DNA of 64,000 bases from Echinococcus granulosus (lineage: Eukaryota > Platyhelminthes > Cestoda > Cyclophyllidea > Taeniidae). The translations under genes were made by a program, and so were the position numbers. The stretch is from assembly GCF_000524195.1 (NCBI RefSeq), contig NW_020170470.1:147407-211406 (forward strand), given 5' to 3'. The notes below the pieces were generated by a model. The model had not been told where the DNA came from, searched no databases, and saw only the letters and a list, made by a program, of their open reading frames with translations. Below are positions 52,733-64,000 of the stretch, one piece after another (position 1 is the first letter of the stretch; every line of letters starts with the position of its first letter).

Positions 52733-54258
52733 TCATTTAGTGATGGCGGGAAAGAAAAAGTGATTCCGATAGCTTGGATCAAAGAGAGGAACTTGAACTA
52801 AAGGCTGCCTGAATTTAAGGCTGAGGACCCAGTTCCTTGACGGATTTACGTGTCTTCGTCCATTGGTTGTTGAGATGAGGATTCCTCCTAGAAGTGCGCA
52901 AGCAAGAAAATCCCTTCATTGGATGTGTATATGAATGAAAAGTACAATGATGCATAGTTATGCAGCCTATTGACCTGACATACCTACCCCAAACATCACC
53001 TTCAGCTTCCGTCTCAGAGGAGTAATAATGCTATCAGATAAACTTCTGCGCCGACAAAAATCATGACGATCGAAAAAGACAGTAATCAGGAATTTGTAGT
53101 GCTGCTCAGATTTAAAAATAGAGTATTCAACTACATTTAACAGAAGGGTGTGGTACTAAAAGGTAGTAACTCCATCAACCTAGACATTACAAGGAATTAG
53201 AAATTCACACATCTGGCCAGTTATATTCGGTTTAGTGGTTCGGGGTGGTGAAAAAAAGAGCATAGGTTTTAGTTAAAATAGAAGACGTCCGGGAAAAAAG
53301 CAGCATGTGTAAAGACGCATGCAGCGTGTTAGGCAATACAACGCAAAGGAACCTACACAAACGCTTTGTGGTTCAGGAGGCAAAATACGTGTGATGGGCG
53401 TACCAGTACAGAATAAAATAGATTCAGTCGTCAAATGTGGGATGGCAGAGCAGTATAGTAGTTCTGAAAAGAGTAAACATCAAGGACAAATGCAGTCAAA
53501 CATGCTTGAATGGTAAGCATCGCCTCTCTGACGATAAGATTCAGCAAGGGGGCTTTTACCTTCAGAAAACAAGACTTACCTCCAAAGCGATCTCCACTAG
53601 GTAAACAGAGTTTTAAGGCACCAATCACTGGAGTGTTTGTGGATAAAACTCTCGTACATATATATTCAGGCGGGGGCTGTACATCAACAACAAGATGTGC
53701 GTAACTCCCAGGAGGAAGCTCCGAAACTGATTTTCGGTAATCAGATGGCAGAGGTAGCCATACCACTGATTTATCGCAGAGGGGTATGGAAGCTAAATCA
53801 GGTTCAGTCTAAAGAATGCAATTGATGATGAAAAGTGAGTTGCCTCAACAGCTAGATAAGTTCCTTCCGGCCATGAAGCAGAACCAGAATTTTGAACACA
53901 CCAAATCAGTGAAGGGGTTCGCTTAAAACCGGAATGCGGAGAAGGATGGAACTTCGCATCATATAAGGGCGGGTGAATCCGAAAAGAGGAAATAGAGGAG
54001 TGGCGAGACCCAATATTTGCATCAAAATTGAGGTCAAAGTACGCACCTATCGCCTTCTGTAAGTTCCTAAGGAACGAAATACACAAATCAAAAAGTTTAC
54101 CAGTTTGCCAAATCCAAAAAGAATCGGCATATGCTCGATGAAACATTACCGCCAACAACGTGGCTAAAATTTTTGACGAGTTCATCACGATCATCAGTTC
54201 CCAAGCACCTGAACTGCTCCAAGAGCTGAGCATCAATTTCAGAGTTAGATAAATCCAT
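52733..54258 (-). CDS. ILRUN: ILRUN (C6orf106) homologue: UBA-like plus NBR1-like domain
   Basis: In vertebrates ILRUN binds p300/CBP and IRF3 and dampens antiviral and inflammatory transcription; its role in worms is unknown. Exons (minus): 54258-54101, 54066-53850, 53808-53580, about 53463-53357, 53045-52988, 52887-52850 and 52808-52733 (TGA). The UBA-like part is clear (LLEQFRCLGTDDRDELVKNF, FFLDLANWNLQKAIGAYFDL). The NBR1-like part has LIWCVQNSGSASWPEGTYL and ELPPGSYAHLVVDVQPP, matching the family's beta-sandwich. Introns of 34, 41 and 41 bases occur. The C-terminal exons (SDSIITPLRRKLKVMFG, then VPLFDPSYRNHFFFPAITK) are assigned by strand, phase with each other and proximity; the junction between exons 4 and 5 is unresolved. 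Human ILRUN has about 298 residues. Confidence 0.8.
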
Positions 54259-55322
54259 TTAAAGAAAAAAAATGCGTCAAACAACGCTCAGTACGCACAT
54301 CAGCCCTATTTCATAATGTGCGAGAAGTGCGAAGCAAACGAACAAAGTAGAAAAACAGAAAAAGCAGTAGTGAAAAAAACGACGCCCACATAATATACCG
54401 CAAAACGAATATTTTGCAGACTTTTGCTCAACGAATCGAGTAAAGTGCACTGCATTTGAAGTCGGTGATTAAAAATATAGATCTATTCGAAACAATCTGC
54501 AACAGTAAGTAAACAGAATAATGGCCTTAATAAAGGGTCTCCTGTCTTCCCAAAATCATTGAATGTTGCAGTTGCATAGAAAGGAACATATTAGTGACTC
54601 AGAGAAAAGCCGGGAGGTAAGACTCACGAAGCAAAGGCCAAGCCCCGAGCGGGTAAGCAATCTTAGCAGATCCAAAAAAATGAACAGTCAAAAGCGGAGT
54701 TAAGCAGTGTTCAGTTAGGGTAAAATTTGTGGTATATTCACTAGAATTGCAAATGAGTATACCATTAGAATTGCAACTGCAAAACGACTAAAGAAATGCC
54801 ATTATTACACATGATCTTTGCAATAAAGGATTTCGAGTGTATGGAGCATGTTATGCTGTTGCTCAAGAATGCCTGTTACTGCCGTACAAGAACGCTGTCA
54901 GGACATGGGCATGACCAGATTGTCACGCAGCCAGATGGAAGTACAGCCCACAGAGACAGTCCGCGTAGGCTCCAAATCACTACTTCCCTGGGGCTCTCCA
55001 TTGCGACACCGACTGTNNNNNNNNNNNNNNNNNNNNNNNNNNNNNNNNNNNNNNNNNNNNNNNNNNNNNNNNNNNNNNNNNNNNNNNNNNNNNNNNNNNN
55101 NNNNNNNNNNNNNNNNACTAGATTGGGCGTTTGTCACATGTGCACGTGGCTTTAGCAATTGTGCGCGAATAACTTTCTTTTCTCCAGCTGTAAGCTGCAC
55201 TTTAGAATTCTCCTAAATGTGCACCTATTTTTTATTCTGAAAATTTTACGCCATTACTAAGGTCGAAATTTTATTGGTTTCTACTAGAAAACATACTGAG
55301 TTCCGCCGATTTACGTTGGATT
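54259..55322. other. Divergent promoter region with assembly gap
   Basis: This lies between the ILRUN start (-) and the receptor kinase's first recognised exon (+). The stretch at about 54850-55016 before the gap is richer in GC and open in two plus-strand frames, and may be part of a repeat or a missing 5' exon. The signal-peptide exon of the receptor could be in or beside the gap. Confidence 0.4.
55017..55116. other. Assembly gap (100 N)
   Basis: Exactly 100 N bases, a scaffold gap of probably unknown length, just upstream of the receptor kinase ectodomain exon. Confidence 0.95.
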
Positions 55323-58300
55323 GTGATTGTTTCTGGCTCTGTCCTGCTGCATGTGTACATCAATAAAATGGAACAAATAAGCTGTTATTGTACGCCAGAT
55401 CAGCCTGGCTGCAACCCGATTACAAGGAAGATTTTATGCAAATCTGGCCAACAGCATTGTCTTCTGAGTCTAAAACAACTTGATGATCATTCTAATCGGA
55501 CACATTTGCAAGGCTGCTGGTACTGGCGCAGCGTAAGAACAGTTTAATTCTGTTATTTTTAGAATAACGATTTTGTTTTTGAGTCAAACGTATGTTATGT
55601 TGTTTCCAACAAGAAGGGATACGTTACTTGTTGTTGCAAGGGTGATTCGTGCAATGTACCTCACATCCCTATAAAGCAAATCGTAATTGATCAAGGTGTG
55701 CATACTTCACGGATATTGTTTTCGATGTGCAAATTTAGGATATAGGGATTTGGCATTTACATTATTTCTGCTCTGGTAATGAAGATTTCCCTCGTTATTG
55801 TGTTGTTTCTCGTCAATTTCCTTACAGGTGACCCTACCCACTCCGGTCCATTCAACCGTTCTCTAGGAAACCACATCTCTACCACTAAGATAGGTGTCTT
55901 GGCATCGTTCTCCAGTAATCCAACCCTCTTCTACGCGGTCGCATTGCCTCTTCTTCTTTTGGTTCTCTTGATTTTCATCTTCATTTTCCTTTTGTGTCGT
56001 CGATGTAAGACTTCTGCTCATCCGCTTGGAAGTTCCGCCATTGGAGGCAGCTCCAAGTTTAGTACTGACAAGCACAAATCCTTATTTTGTCGAAATCCCT
56101 TTCCCACATCCTTGAAGTTCTGTTTTTCGACGAGCAGGTCTAAAGACGACGAACACCAATTTTGTGCTTCTGGGAATATTGTGTGCCGTTCATGCCCGTT
56201 GAACGGAGCCCCTTGTGTTTTTTGTGGCAAAGGCTTTCTAACCCAGGTAGATGGCTCCTCATCCATGCCACAGTTGGTTCGTCCAGTCCTTGGAGGCGGT
56301 TGGCTCGCAGAGGGTGAAATTGAAGAGGTACTTCTCTAAGTAATCATTTACTCATTTGTTCAACACTTTATGTTATTGATGGTAAAATGGCATGCATTAT
56401 TTCTTCTACAATTATGTGGTTTTTTTTTACCGACATACGCAACTGTTTTAGCTTTTCCATTCTATTCTTATTTCCGTGGTCGTACATCTTATTTCAAGCT
56501 TATTATTATTGCCTGCCTCTTTATCGTTAGTTTTATACCATTTTATTATTTTAGCTTTCGAGGATATGCACAAAGGTGAAAAGATGTTCTCGTGGTCGTT
56601 TTGGTGAAGTATGGCTGGGTCGAATGACTGAAGTCGTATCCGGTCTGCCTACCTCTCGTGAAGTAGCCATCAAGGTATTTCCTGAGGCGGAAAAAAAAAG
56701 CTGGGAAACCGAATTGGAATTATACCGGCTTCCGCGTTTGAAACACCCCAACATTCTACATTACATTGGTATCGACAAAGTGCGTAATTCTGTATATTTG
56801 GTTACTTTTTAAGCACTTGTTTACGTTGTTAGCTTTTGCCACATTTCCCATTACTGCCTCTTATTCACCTGTCACAAATTCACTTGGTATTTTTATTTAC
56901 GATTACAATCATTGACTGTTTGGCCAATGATACCCTCGTTGGCTTTATGTTTGCCAAACTTTTTCCTATTTCTGGCTCCACTTTGCCATTATCGACCTTT
57001 TTTCTTAGAGCACTACACGGGACATTTTACAACACAAGTCTATCACTATGTACTATTCATAGGCGAAAGTGAATTTAACTCAGCCATTGTAAGCCTAAAT
57101 CAGAACACTGATTTTCTGTAGTCCTAATTTGTCGTCAATTCGATCTGTGATCCCTGCTTATTTTTGTGGTGGAATTTTCCTGTTGTGAACGTTACTCTGA
57201 CTTAGTGGTGTTTTTAATCACGAATTTATGAGGGCACCGCCTTTGCTTCACAACTACTTTTAGATACTCGTAGCTGCTAGAATCGCAAGGCTTAAAAGTA
57301 TAAATCGCTTTCCTTGCAAGTGTTTTAAGGTGAACCCTTTCTGTAGGACGCTCTCATGGTTGCATTTCCCCATTATGCGTGTGCGTGCACATCCGTGATG
57401 ATAAACAGTATGGCGCTAGTGGTGGTAACCATGATTGTAAACCAGTGATCCTCTGATGCAATGGAGATAGAGAGGCGGAGCGCGTTCGTTTACACGCTCT
57501 CCACTGACATCAACTTGTTTGCGTGCCTATCCGCATTCGTTTGCGATCCTGACAGGGAGCAGATGCTGATTGCATCCCAGGTTTTAGTGTAATGCAGTTT
57601 TATTAGCCAATCGGGATTAAGGTTGAAATTAGTGGCTTCGATTCTGTGGTTTATTACCACGATAATTCCCTTTATTTCACTTTTCAGCACCCCATTACCA
57701 TCAACATACTTGTGTCTCCTCTGGCCAGTCTTAGACTTATTGCTCTCGACACCGTAATTGTCCTTAAGTATTTAAATCTAAATATTATAAGTTATTATTT
57801 CACGTAATATTCACAATTGTATCCACAAAAGCGCAGTTTTTGAATACCCACTTTTCAGTGATTCGTCAAGGTGTTACTTTTGACGTGCTTTCAGTGGAAG
57901 CTCTACAGCGGAATTTTTTATTATCGGGATTCGAAGTCGAATATTCTTCGCGATGTTGTAACTCGGTTTCGGGGGAAACAATCTGAAGCATATTTTTTAT
58001 CAATATGACTTTTCTCCTGCAACGAATGCCACAGTGTACTGATGGGCGTCATTTTGTGGCCACCTGATATTGGTTGTTTCTCATTCCGAGGTTAAGCTTT
58101 AAAACATTTACCGCTACTTTTGTGGTTTCTGAGAATTTTAAGGCTTGATGAAGTAAATCAAAGTCATTCTCTAGAATTACCTTTATTCTGGCATTTACGT
58201 GGTATGCCTTTGACTGGGACGTATAAAAATCGCCCTGGATAAAACTGTTCATCTAAGTGAAATAGTTCCAGTCCGAAACGATTGTATAATCATGGGACTC

Positions 58301-61300
58301 CTTTCTGTGCTACGTCTGGATGCCGTCAATATAATTCATGTCACTGTCCCTTGCCCCTATCTAGGTTACCAGGGTTTCGTCGGAGGAAGGAGAAAATGAT
58401 CAAAACAGCGGTGTTGGCGAAGGTGGTACAGTAGCTGAATACTGGCTTGTGACGGACTATCTCGCCTTCGGCTCTGTGTTTGATTATATCCACAGCAGGG
58501 AGCTTTCCTGGGGTCAGATGCTGTGGATAGCTATGGGAATGGCTCGTGGACTCAGTTACTTGCACACAGAACTTCCTCGCACCGTCTCTCAGTACCCCAA
58601 ACCGAGCATAGCACACAGGGACTTTAAATCTCGCAACGTCCTTCTCAAACCCGACCTCACTCCGTGCATCAGCGATCTAGGGCTGGCTACTCGACTTGAA
58701 ACTGGCCGTGGCTTTGGCGACGCCCACCTACAGGTAATCACTTTGTAGTTACGCTCTGATTACTTAATTGTGGCCAAAAGTGGCATACTAACTTTCCTGA
58801 CTCTTATAGCAGCATTACACAATTTATTGTGTTTACGGAAACGAACAGGTATTCACTCAAAAAAGTGGGTTCTTATTTAGTTCATGTTATTTATTAATTT
58901 CCTTATTTTCGTCATCTGATTCCTATGATGTCATTTTCAGGTATCGTTCACGTAACAAAGCCTAGTTTCCCAAATCGTGACATCAACAAACAACTAATGT
59001 AATTTTAGCCAGACTACCTAATCTGTGTGAGAGATATTGAGAAAGTATTCCACCTACCTTGTAAGTATAGTTTGAATCGAATATATGCGTTTGGCTGTCA
59101 AATGGTCTCAGTATTTGCGCCAAATTTCCTAGTACTCTCAGTCTTTGGCTCCAACGTTGTGGTGTTGTGCGTGGGCTGCCTCCACCCTCTCTCTGCCTGA
59201 CTGGCGCATACTTTTGAGTCTATGCCTTGCCATCATAGCCTAGTTTCCTTGCCAAGTGCCTCTTTTATTCATGTTTGTCTCGTTAGTAACAGCCGGTCTG
59301 TCTCGAGTCCAGTAATCTGTATTTATAGCACTCCTTCATGGGGCATTTGGTCAATATTTCCACTTTCCATCATGCATTCTCTTTCAGCAAGTTTTTTTTT
59401 TCATGGTTTGGAATTGGTCTTTTATTCCTACTGAAGTTAAGATGATCGGAAATTTGACTCACCACTTCTTCTTACCTACCTCAATCAAATCCATAACTTG
59501 TAGCCGGCCTTAGTTTGAGCTTACAACTTTAGTTAGGTTTCCCATATCTCCTACCTCGTCTCCGCGGTTGTTTGCGTCATGCAGAGGCTTTGGTGATTAG
59601 GGCCATCCACGCGGGCTTTGTTTCCTCACCTAATTTACCCACATCATGTTCAGCACACGCGCTGGGGCGTGTTTGCACTTGCACACGCGGAGGGGTCAGC
59701 TCTTACCCAGCACGCGCGTATGGGCTTGCTGATTGATTTATATGTTACCGCTACCGGGTTCAAGGCCATCGCTGTCCTGTGTTGGAGCGTGAACGATATC
59801 ACTTTTGCGCATAACAACCAGGACAGCGACCAGACCACTCCAATTGGTGTAACCGATCCTGCTTTCAGTGCACTCGGTAGTGGAATGCTCCCCTTCGTCA
59901 GGTGTTTTGTTCTGCCAAAATGATGTTAAATGAACTGGTCTCGTGATAAAACTACTACATTGCTGAAAGCCATGGTTACATCGTCTGCAAATCATTGCTA
60001 TTTATACCGCTTCGTTTAGAGTTCCGTAACAAAAGTGCGAAAATAGTATGAAAGCAATTTGCTTTAAGGCAACTTTTTGAATTCCCAACTAATTATGGTC
60101 AGTTATCTTGTCTCTGCCGTGATTTCTCCTTTTCTTAGCTGTATTTGCGACTAGATATCAAAGAAGATTTTGCTATGTATTCCCACGGGTCCCTGCTTTT
60201 ATTGGATGGTACCACTATGGCGTCAAATTTTAGAAATTCCCCAAGTCCAACTTGCTTTCTAACAGTAAACTCATAAGGGTTTGATTTTCTTGCCATTATT
60301 TAAGTCAAACACACAGGAATAGCCAAAGGTGTGAAGCCTGGAATCGATTTTACTTTATTTTAAGTACTTCAAGTCTCACAATTCATATCTACTGACGTGA
60401 TCACTCACTCGTCAGTAATATGAAGTCCTCTCTGTACAAGTAGTCACTGCTTTGTTGCATTATGCTTAGTCTTCTGCTTTGTGTTTCTCTGTTGGCACTG
60501 CTTACCTAGTAATCTGGTTATTTCAAAGCCTCTGACTTGCACTATATGATCACGTGTTCTACATTGTCGTTTTCTGTGAAAAAAAAACAATATTTGCCTG
60601 CAAAGAAAGGTTCACAGGATCTGAGAGGTACGCCAAACTTACTCACTAGAAATGCGATAACTATATCATATTTGCCATTCACACATCACGGCTTAAAACT
60701 TAGGAGTGAACACTTATCGTACATGTAGCTGAGTTGATCATAGAATATTTCAGCGTTAGCAGAGGTTTTAAGCTACTGAAGCATCGTCTCAGCTGACAAT
60801 TGTTCTATTTTGTTTATCCAAAGGTTGGTACGGCGCGCTACATGGCTCCAGAGGTGTTGGACGGGGCGATACAGTTCACAAGAGACGCCTTTCTTCGAAT
60901 TGACGTTTACGCACTGGGTTTGGTGATTTGGGAGTTGATGACACGAGCTCATGGGCCTGGTGACACTCCGCCTGACGAGAACGCTCCTCCGCGCCTACCG
61001 CCCTACATGGCTCCCTTTGAGGCCGAGGTGGGACCAATCCCCACCATGGACAAACTGCAACACTATGTTGCAAAACTCAAGAATCGCCCTCGGGCCTGCT
61101 CGTGGTGGGAAAATGATCAGGTGAGTGAGTGCCACCGACAAAAAACTCCGCCATACTCTAATCGTTAGTATTCGCGCGAAGCACACCCAACTCCTTCTTC
61201 TGGCCTTTGGGTGGTTCAACCTCAAAACCGCCTATCCCTTTTGTGGTTCAAATTCTCTACTTGTGCTCGGCATGTGTTTTGGTTTTTCTTGAGATGCGCG

Positions 61301-62770
61301 ACGCCCTTGCGTTCACCGATGTCTCGGAGTTTTGCCATGGGTTTTAGTGCTCACCTAAGCGCAATGTTTGAATGGTGTGAAATGGTGCCTAGTCAAAGTC
61401 GCGTTTGGCTGTTCTCGGCTGTGGACAGTTTTGTCTGTTGATTCACTGATAATTCAATTTGTGTTGTGCCTGAATTTAATTTGGAAAATTTAATTCCTGA
61501 AAGCGAACTAGACAACCTGTTGGTTCTTGTGCTTCTGTGTTTGAAACACAGAATCAATGACATCATTGTTTTTAGCCTAGCACGTTGGAAGTCTAGTCAT
61601 CCCCATTTGTAATGTCATCAATGTTTATCCATTACGGCAATTGGTTGCATTGTTTTTTTTCTGGTTTGCACTATGTTCAACTTTTTCATTACATATACAC
61701 TTAAGAGCCCGGTCATGTCACATTCGGTAAGTTTTTTATCCCAGCCACTCGCACGAATCTATGTGCGTATGTTGGCAGCATAACCGATGCGTTGTAAATT
61801 TGTCGTCTCTGGGATACCCTTTGACAAACGGACAGTTGTCCTCAATTGAGAGTCTAGTGCGTACTGTCTGCACGCCGCGTCGCATCACGCACGTGTACAA
61901 AAGGGGTTGTGGTATCTCACTGCCTGTGTTGCCGGCGCATATGCTGAAGGCGGTAACACACTCCCGCATATGTGAATCGCGTTTGTGTGTATGCATGAGA
62001 GCCCAGTTGTTGGGCCAAAGAACTCGTGCCAACACTGCAGATGGCTTTGTCTAGGTCGGTGTTTTCATGTGCGTGTCTATGTCTGCGCCGGCCGTTCACT
62101 TTTCGTTCCATTTTTCGCTATTTCTTCCACGAGTTCCCCTATTGTAGACTTCTTTATTCTTTAGGCTCGCGCAAAACCTATGTCTCCTAGTAATGCTGGA
62201 ATTTGTGGATTTTTCGATATTGTTTATTTTAGACCGTCCCCTGCAAACTAACCATTTCCACACAAATCCCCTGTTCAGTCGTTGGTTAAACTAAGTTCGA
62301 CATCAGCATAGACCACTAACAACATAGCTTGACACCAGGTATGCTCACGTCCAAATCGAGCAAAATATAGTTTTCTTGCCTTTGTCACTGCTCATTTATT
62401 TAATTAGAACAGACTAATTACTATTCTCTATTACATACAGGCTTTCATGCAGCTGTGGGAGACTGTACAGGACAGTTGGGACCACGACGCCGAAGCACGT
62501 ATCACGGCCGGTTGCATCGCAGGGAGAATTCAGAATCTCAGTCAAAGGTATCCTCCTTTGCGCGACGATCCCGCTAGTCTGATGCCTTTCCTTGCCCCAA
62601 CGTCATCGATCAATACCTCCGCATCCTCGTCACTGGAGGTCATCGAAGTAACTCCCGTTGCTTCCGAACCAAATCCCGATGCTGTGCCCCTCCTCGCCCC
62701 CTCATCCACTTCTTATCCCGACCCTAGTGCCGCCGCCACTGTTGGTCCTGCCACCCCGGCCGAGGTGTAG
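55323..62770 (+). CDS. ACVR2: Activin receptor type-2-like Ser/Thr kinase receptor (TGF-beta type II)
   Basis: Type II receptors bind activin/BMP-type ligands and phosphorylate type I receptors, which signal to Smads. Exons: about 55323-55532, 55563-55695, 55828-56327, 56555-56779, 58365-58733, 60824-61120 and 62441-62770 (TAG), all in phase. The ectodomain is cysteine-rich with the knuckle CCCKGDSCN. The transmembrane helix is the Leu/Ile/Phe run around ALPLLLLVLLIFIFIFLL, then CRRC. Kinase motifs: glycine loop RGRFGEVW, VAIKVFP lysine, KSWETELELY, HRDFKSRNVLLK, DLG (in place of DFG), YMAPEVLDGA, RDAFLRIDVYALGLVIWEL and WDHDAEARI. No GS box, as expected for type II. The juxtamembrane holds an unusual cysteine cluster. 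The Pro/Ser-rich tail has about 80 residues. An ATG and signal peptide were not identified. ACVR2 is favoured over BMPR2 by AIKVFP and WDHDAEARITAGC. Confidence 0.92.
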
Positions 62771-64000
62771 CAGCGGTAGCTACACCGGCTGTGCGCATCT
62801 CTGTGCATTTAAAACTGCGTTTCTCCTTGCAGTTCGTTCCATCTTCTCCCTCCTTTTGTACAGCCCCTTCCCCAGGGACATGAGATCACCACTTTACCAC
62901 CCATTATCATTGAACAAACCCACACTTGGTGGTCGCCGTTAATACATGCGAGTTGCAGGAGAAATAAGCTAGGTTCATTTTTACTAATTGTGTGTCTGTG
63001 AGGGTTGATATGATGTGATTTTTCCCTCGTCTTACCAAGGTTAGTCTCGCAGTATTTCTAGACGCTTGCCCCTTTTGAGATGCACGTTTTGTTGCTTTGT
63101 TAAATAAAACCTTTTAACTCCAACCTAGCATAAAAGTAAAAAAAGTGGAGGTTTTTTTGGGTACCCTTCTGTACAGTGGCGACGACAAAGTATGCAATTT
63201 TTGGCTGCGATGTTTGCTGAAGTGTGAAAAGTGCTTTATAGCTATGCTCCATAGGCATGATCAGCTAGGAAGCTTGTAAGTTGGCTGCGCTGATTTTGCG
63301 CGATCAGGCGAGGGGTAATTTGGGGGGTGGATGGAGGCCTGCCCTAAATATTGGTTTTCTGGGTGCTGCATCTTTGGTTCGTGTCTCTCTAGTTGATCCA
63401 TCCGTGCGGTTTCATATTTTAGCCTTTTCGTTGGCATGTGGCAGTTGCATCACATCCTTCCTTATATCGGTCACTGATGCCAGTGCTTGTTTCAATAGCT
63501 GTACTTATGCTCTCTAATCGTTATTTAATTCTTGTGTATGGACGTTGCATTGAGTTGAAAAAGTTGTAATTAAAGATTTGGATGGTTTTGATGGCCTAAA
63601 GCGCTCCTATGGCCTTAAAATCTTGACCCCAAAGGTGGTTCTTTTCACTGAGTGATGCTTCATCTGAATGGGAGACTTTATCCGCCTACAAATGCATGTG
63701 TGCTCTCTTAAAATAATTAATTTGATATCTAGATTTTTTATTTATCGCGTGGATAGCATATGGCCTCTACTGCTTCACCAGCTCTGGCCTAAACTGTCAT
63801 TTGAAGCGATACTACTCTCACAGCTACCTTAATTTTCTATTTACTGATGTCTCCCTGGGTCTGCGCAACTGTTTCTCGTACTGTGTGTATTTGTTACGAC
63901 GGTGCTGGGTTATCCCATTATTTGTTGGTGAAATTCGACTGCACGACTCAGCGTTAAAAGTACCTTTTGCAATAGCTCGCGGTTTTTCTCCCTTGTCGTC
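62771..64000. other. Receptor 3' UTR and downstream intergenic DNA
   Basis: The receptor's 3' UTR probably ends shortly after the AATAAA at 63103. Beyond it I see no gene-like frame; the frame at 63281-63517 has no familiar motif. Confidence 0.4.
63103..63108 (+). terminator. Polyadenylation signal AATAAA
   Basis: A canonical AATAAA stands 333 bases after the receptor kinase stop codon, on the same strand, within a T-rich context. It is the likely 3' end signal for that transcript. Confidence 0.55.

Noticed and set aside
54796..55216. Frames translated through the N gap
   Set aside because: The frame across an unknown-length gap has no meaning.
1..64000. CRISPR arrays, bacterial operons, rRNA or tRNA genes
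   Set aside because: No regular repeat-spacer array, no cloverleaf with a convincing box, and all genes are spliced eukaryotic genes.

Overview
The window is nuclear DNA of an animal, most likely a parasitic flatworm and probably a tapeworm (cestode). It holds spliced, single-copy metazoan genes with strongly diverged proteins. Introns in one block are only about 30-46 bases, a size class known from cestodes, and intergenic DNA is moderately AT-rich with few repeats. The species cannot be named from sequence alone. Two 100-base N runs are scaffold gaps.

Layout: (1) 437-10640 (+), the 3' part of a Rho guanine nucleotide exchange factor (DH, PH, coiled coil). (2) 11044-14300 (-), ILF2/NF45, tail to tail with it. 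(3) 17657-24933 (+), a complete acetyl-CoA synthetase, divergent from ILF2. (4) 25618-29176 (-), a doublesex/mab-3 related factor with two DM domains. (5) 29177-35270, gene-poor DNA with a few unassigned exon-like stretches. (6) 35271-43989 (-), a BRCA2 homologue with BRC repeats and three OB folds. (7) 44821-45327 (-), a small unrecognised gene. (8) 45669-50263 (-), NAA15, the ribosome-anchoring subunit of the NatA acetyltransferase. (9) 50813-52069 (-), an unrecognised gene. (10) 52733-54258 (-), an ILRUN/C6orf106 homologue. (11) about 55323-62770 (+), an activin-type (type II) TGF-beta family receptor kinase, divergent from ILRUN.

I built the gene models by joining open stretches at GT/AG sites and requiring codon phase to agree across every junction. 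For ILF2, the synthetase, the DM factor, BRCA2 and NAA15 the joined exons give a total divisible by three with one stop. The genes are not a functional operon. They are ordinary neighbours in metabolism (acetate activation), DNA repair (BRCA2), protein N-terminal acetylation (NAA15), RNA binding (ILF2), Rho signalling, TGF-beta signalling and sex or cell-type specification (DM factor).

Most worth a second look: the very short introns concentrated in the 42.6-54.3 kb minus-strand block, the double-DM protein, the short BRCA2 tower, a cysteine cluster in the cytoplasmic juxtamembrane of the receptor kinase, a three-copy dispersed repeat of about 200 bp resembling a small LTR, and two unrecognised minus-strand genes.
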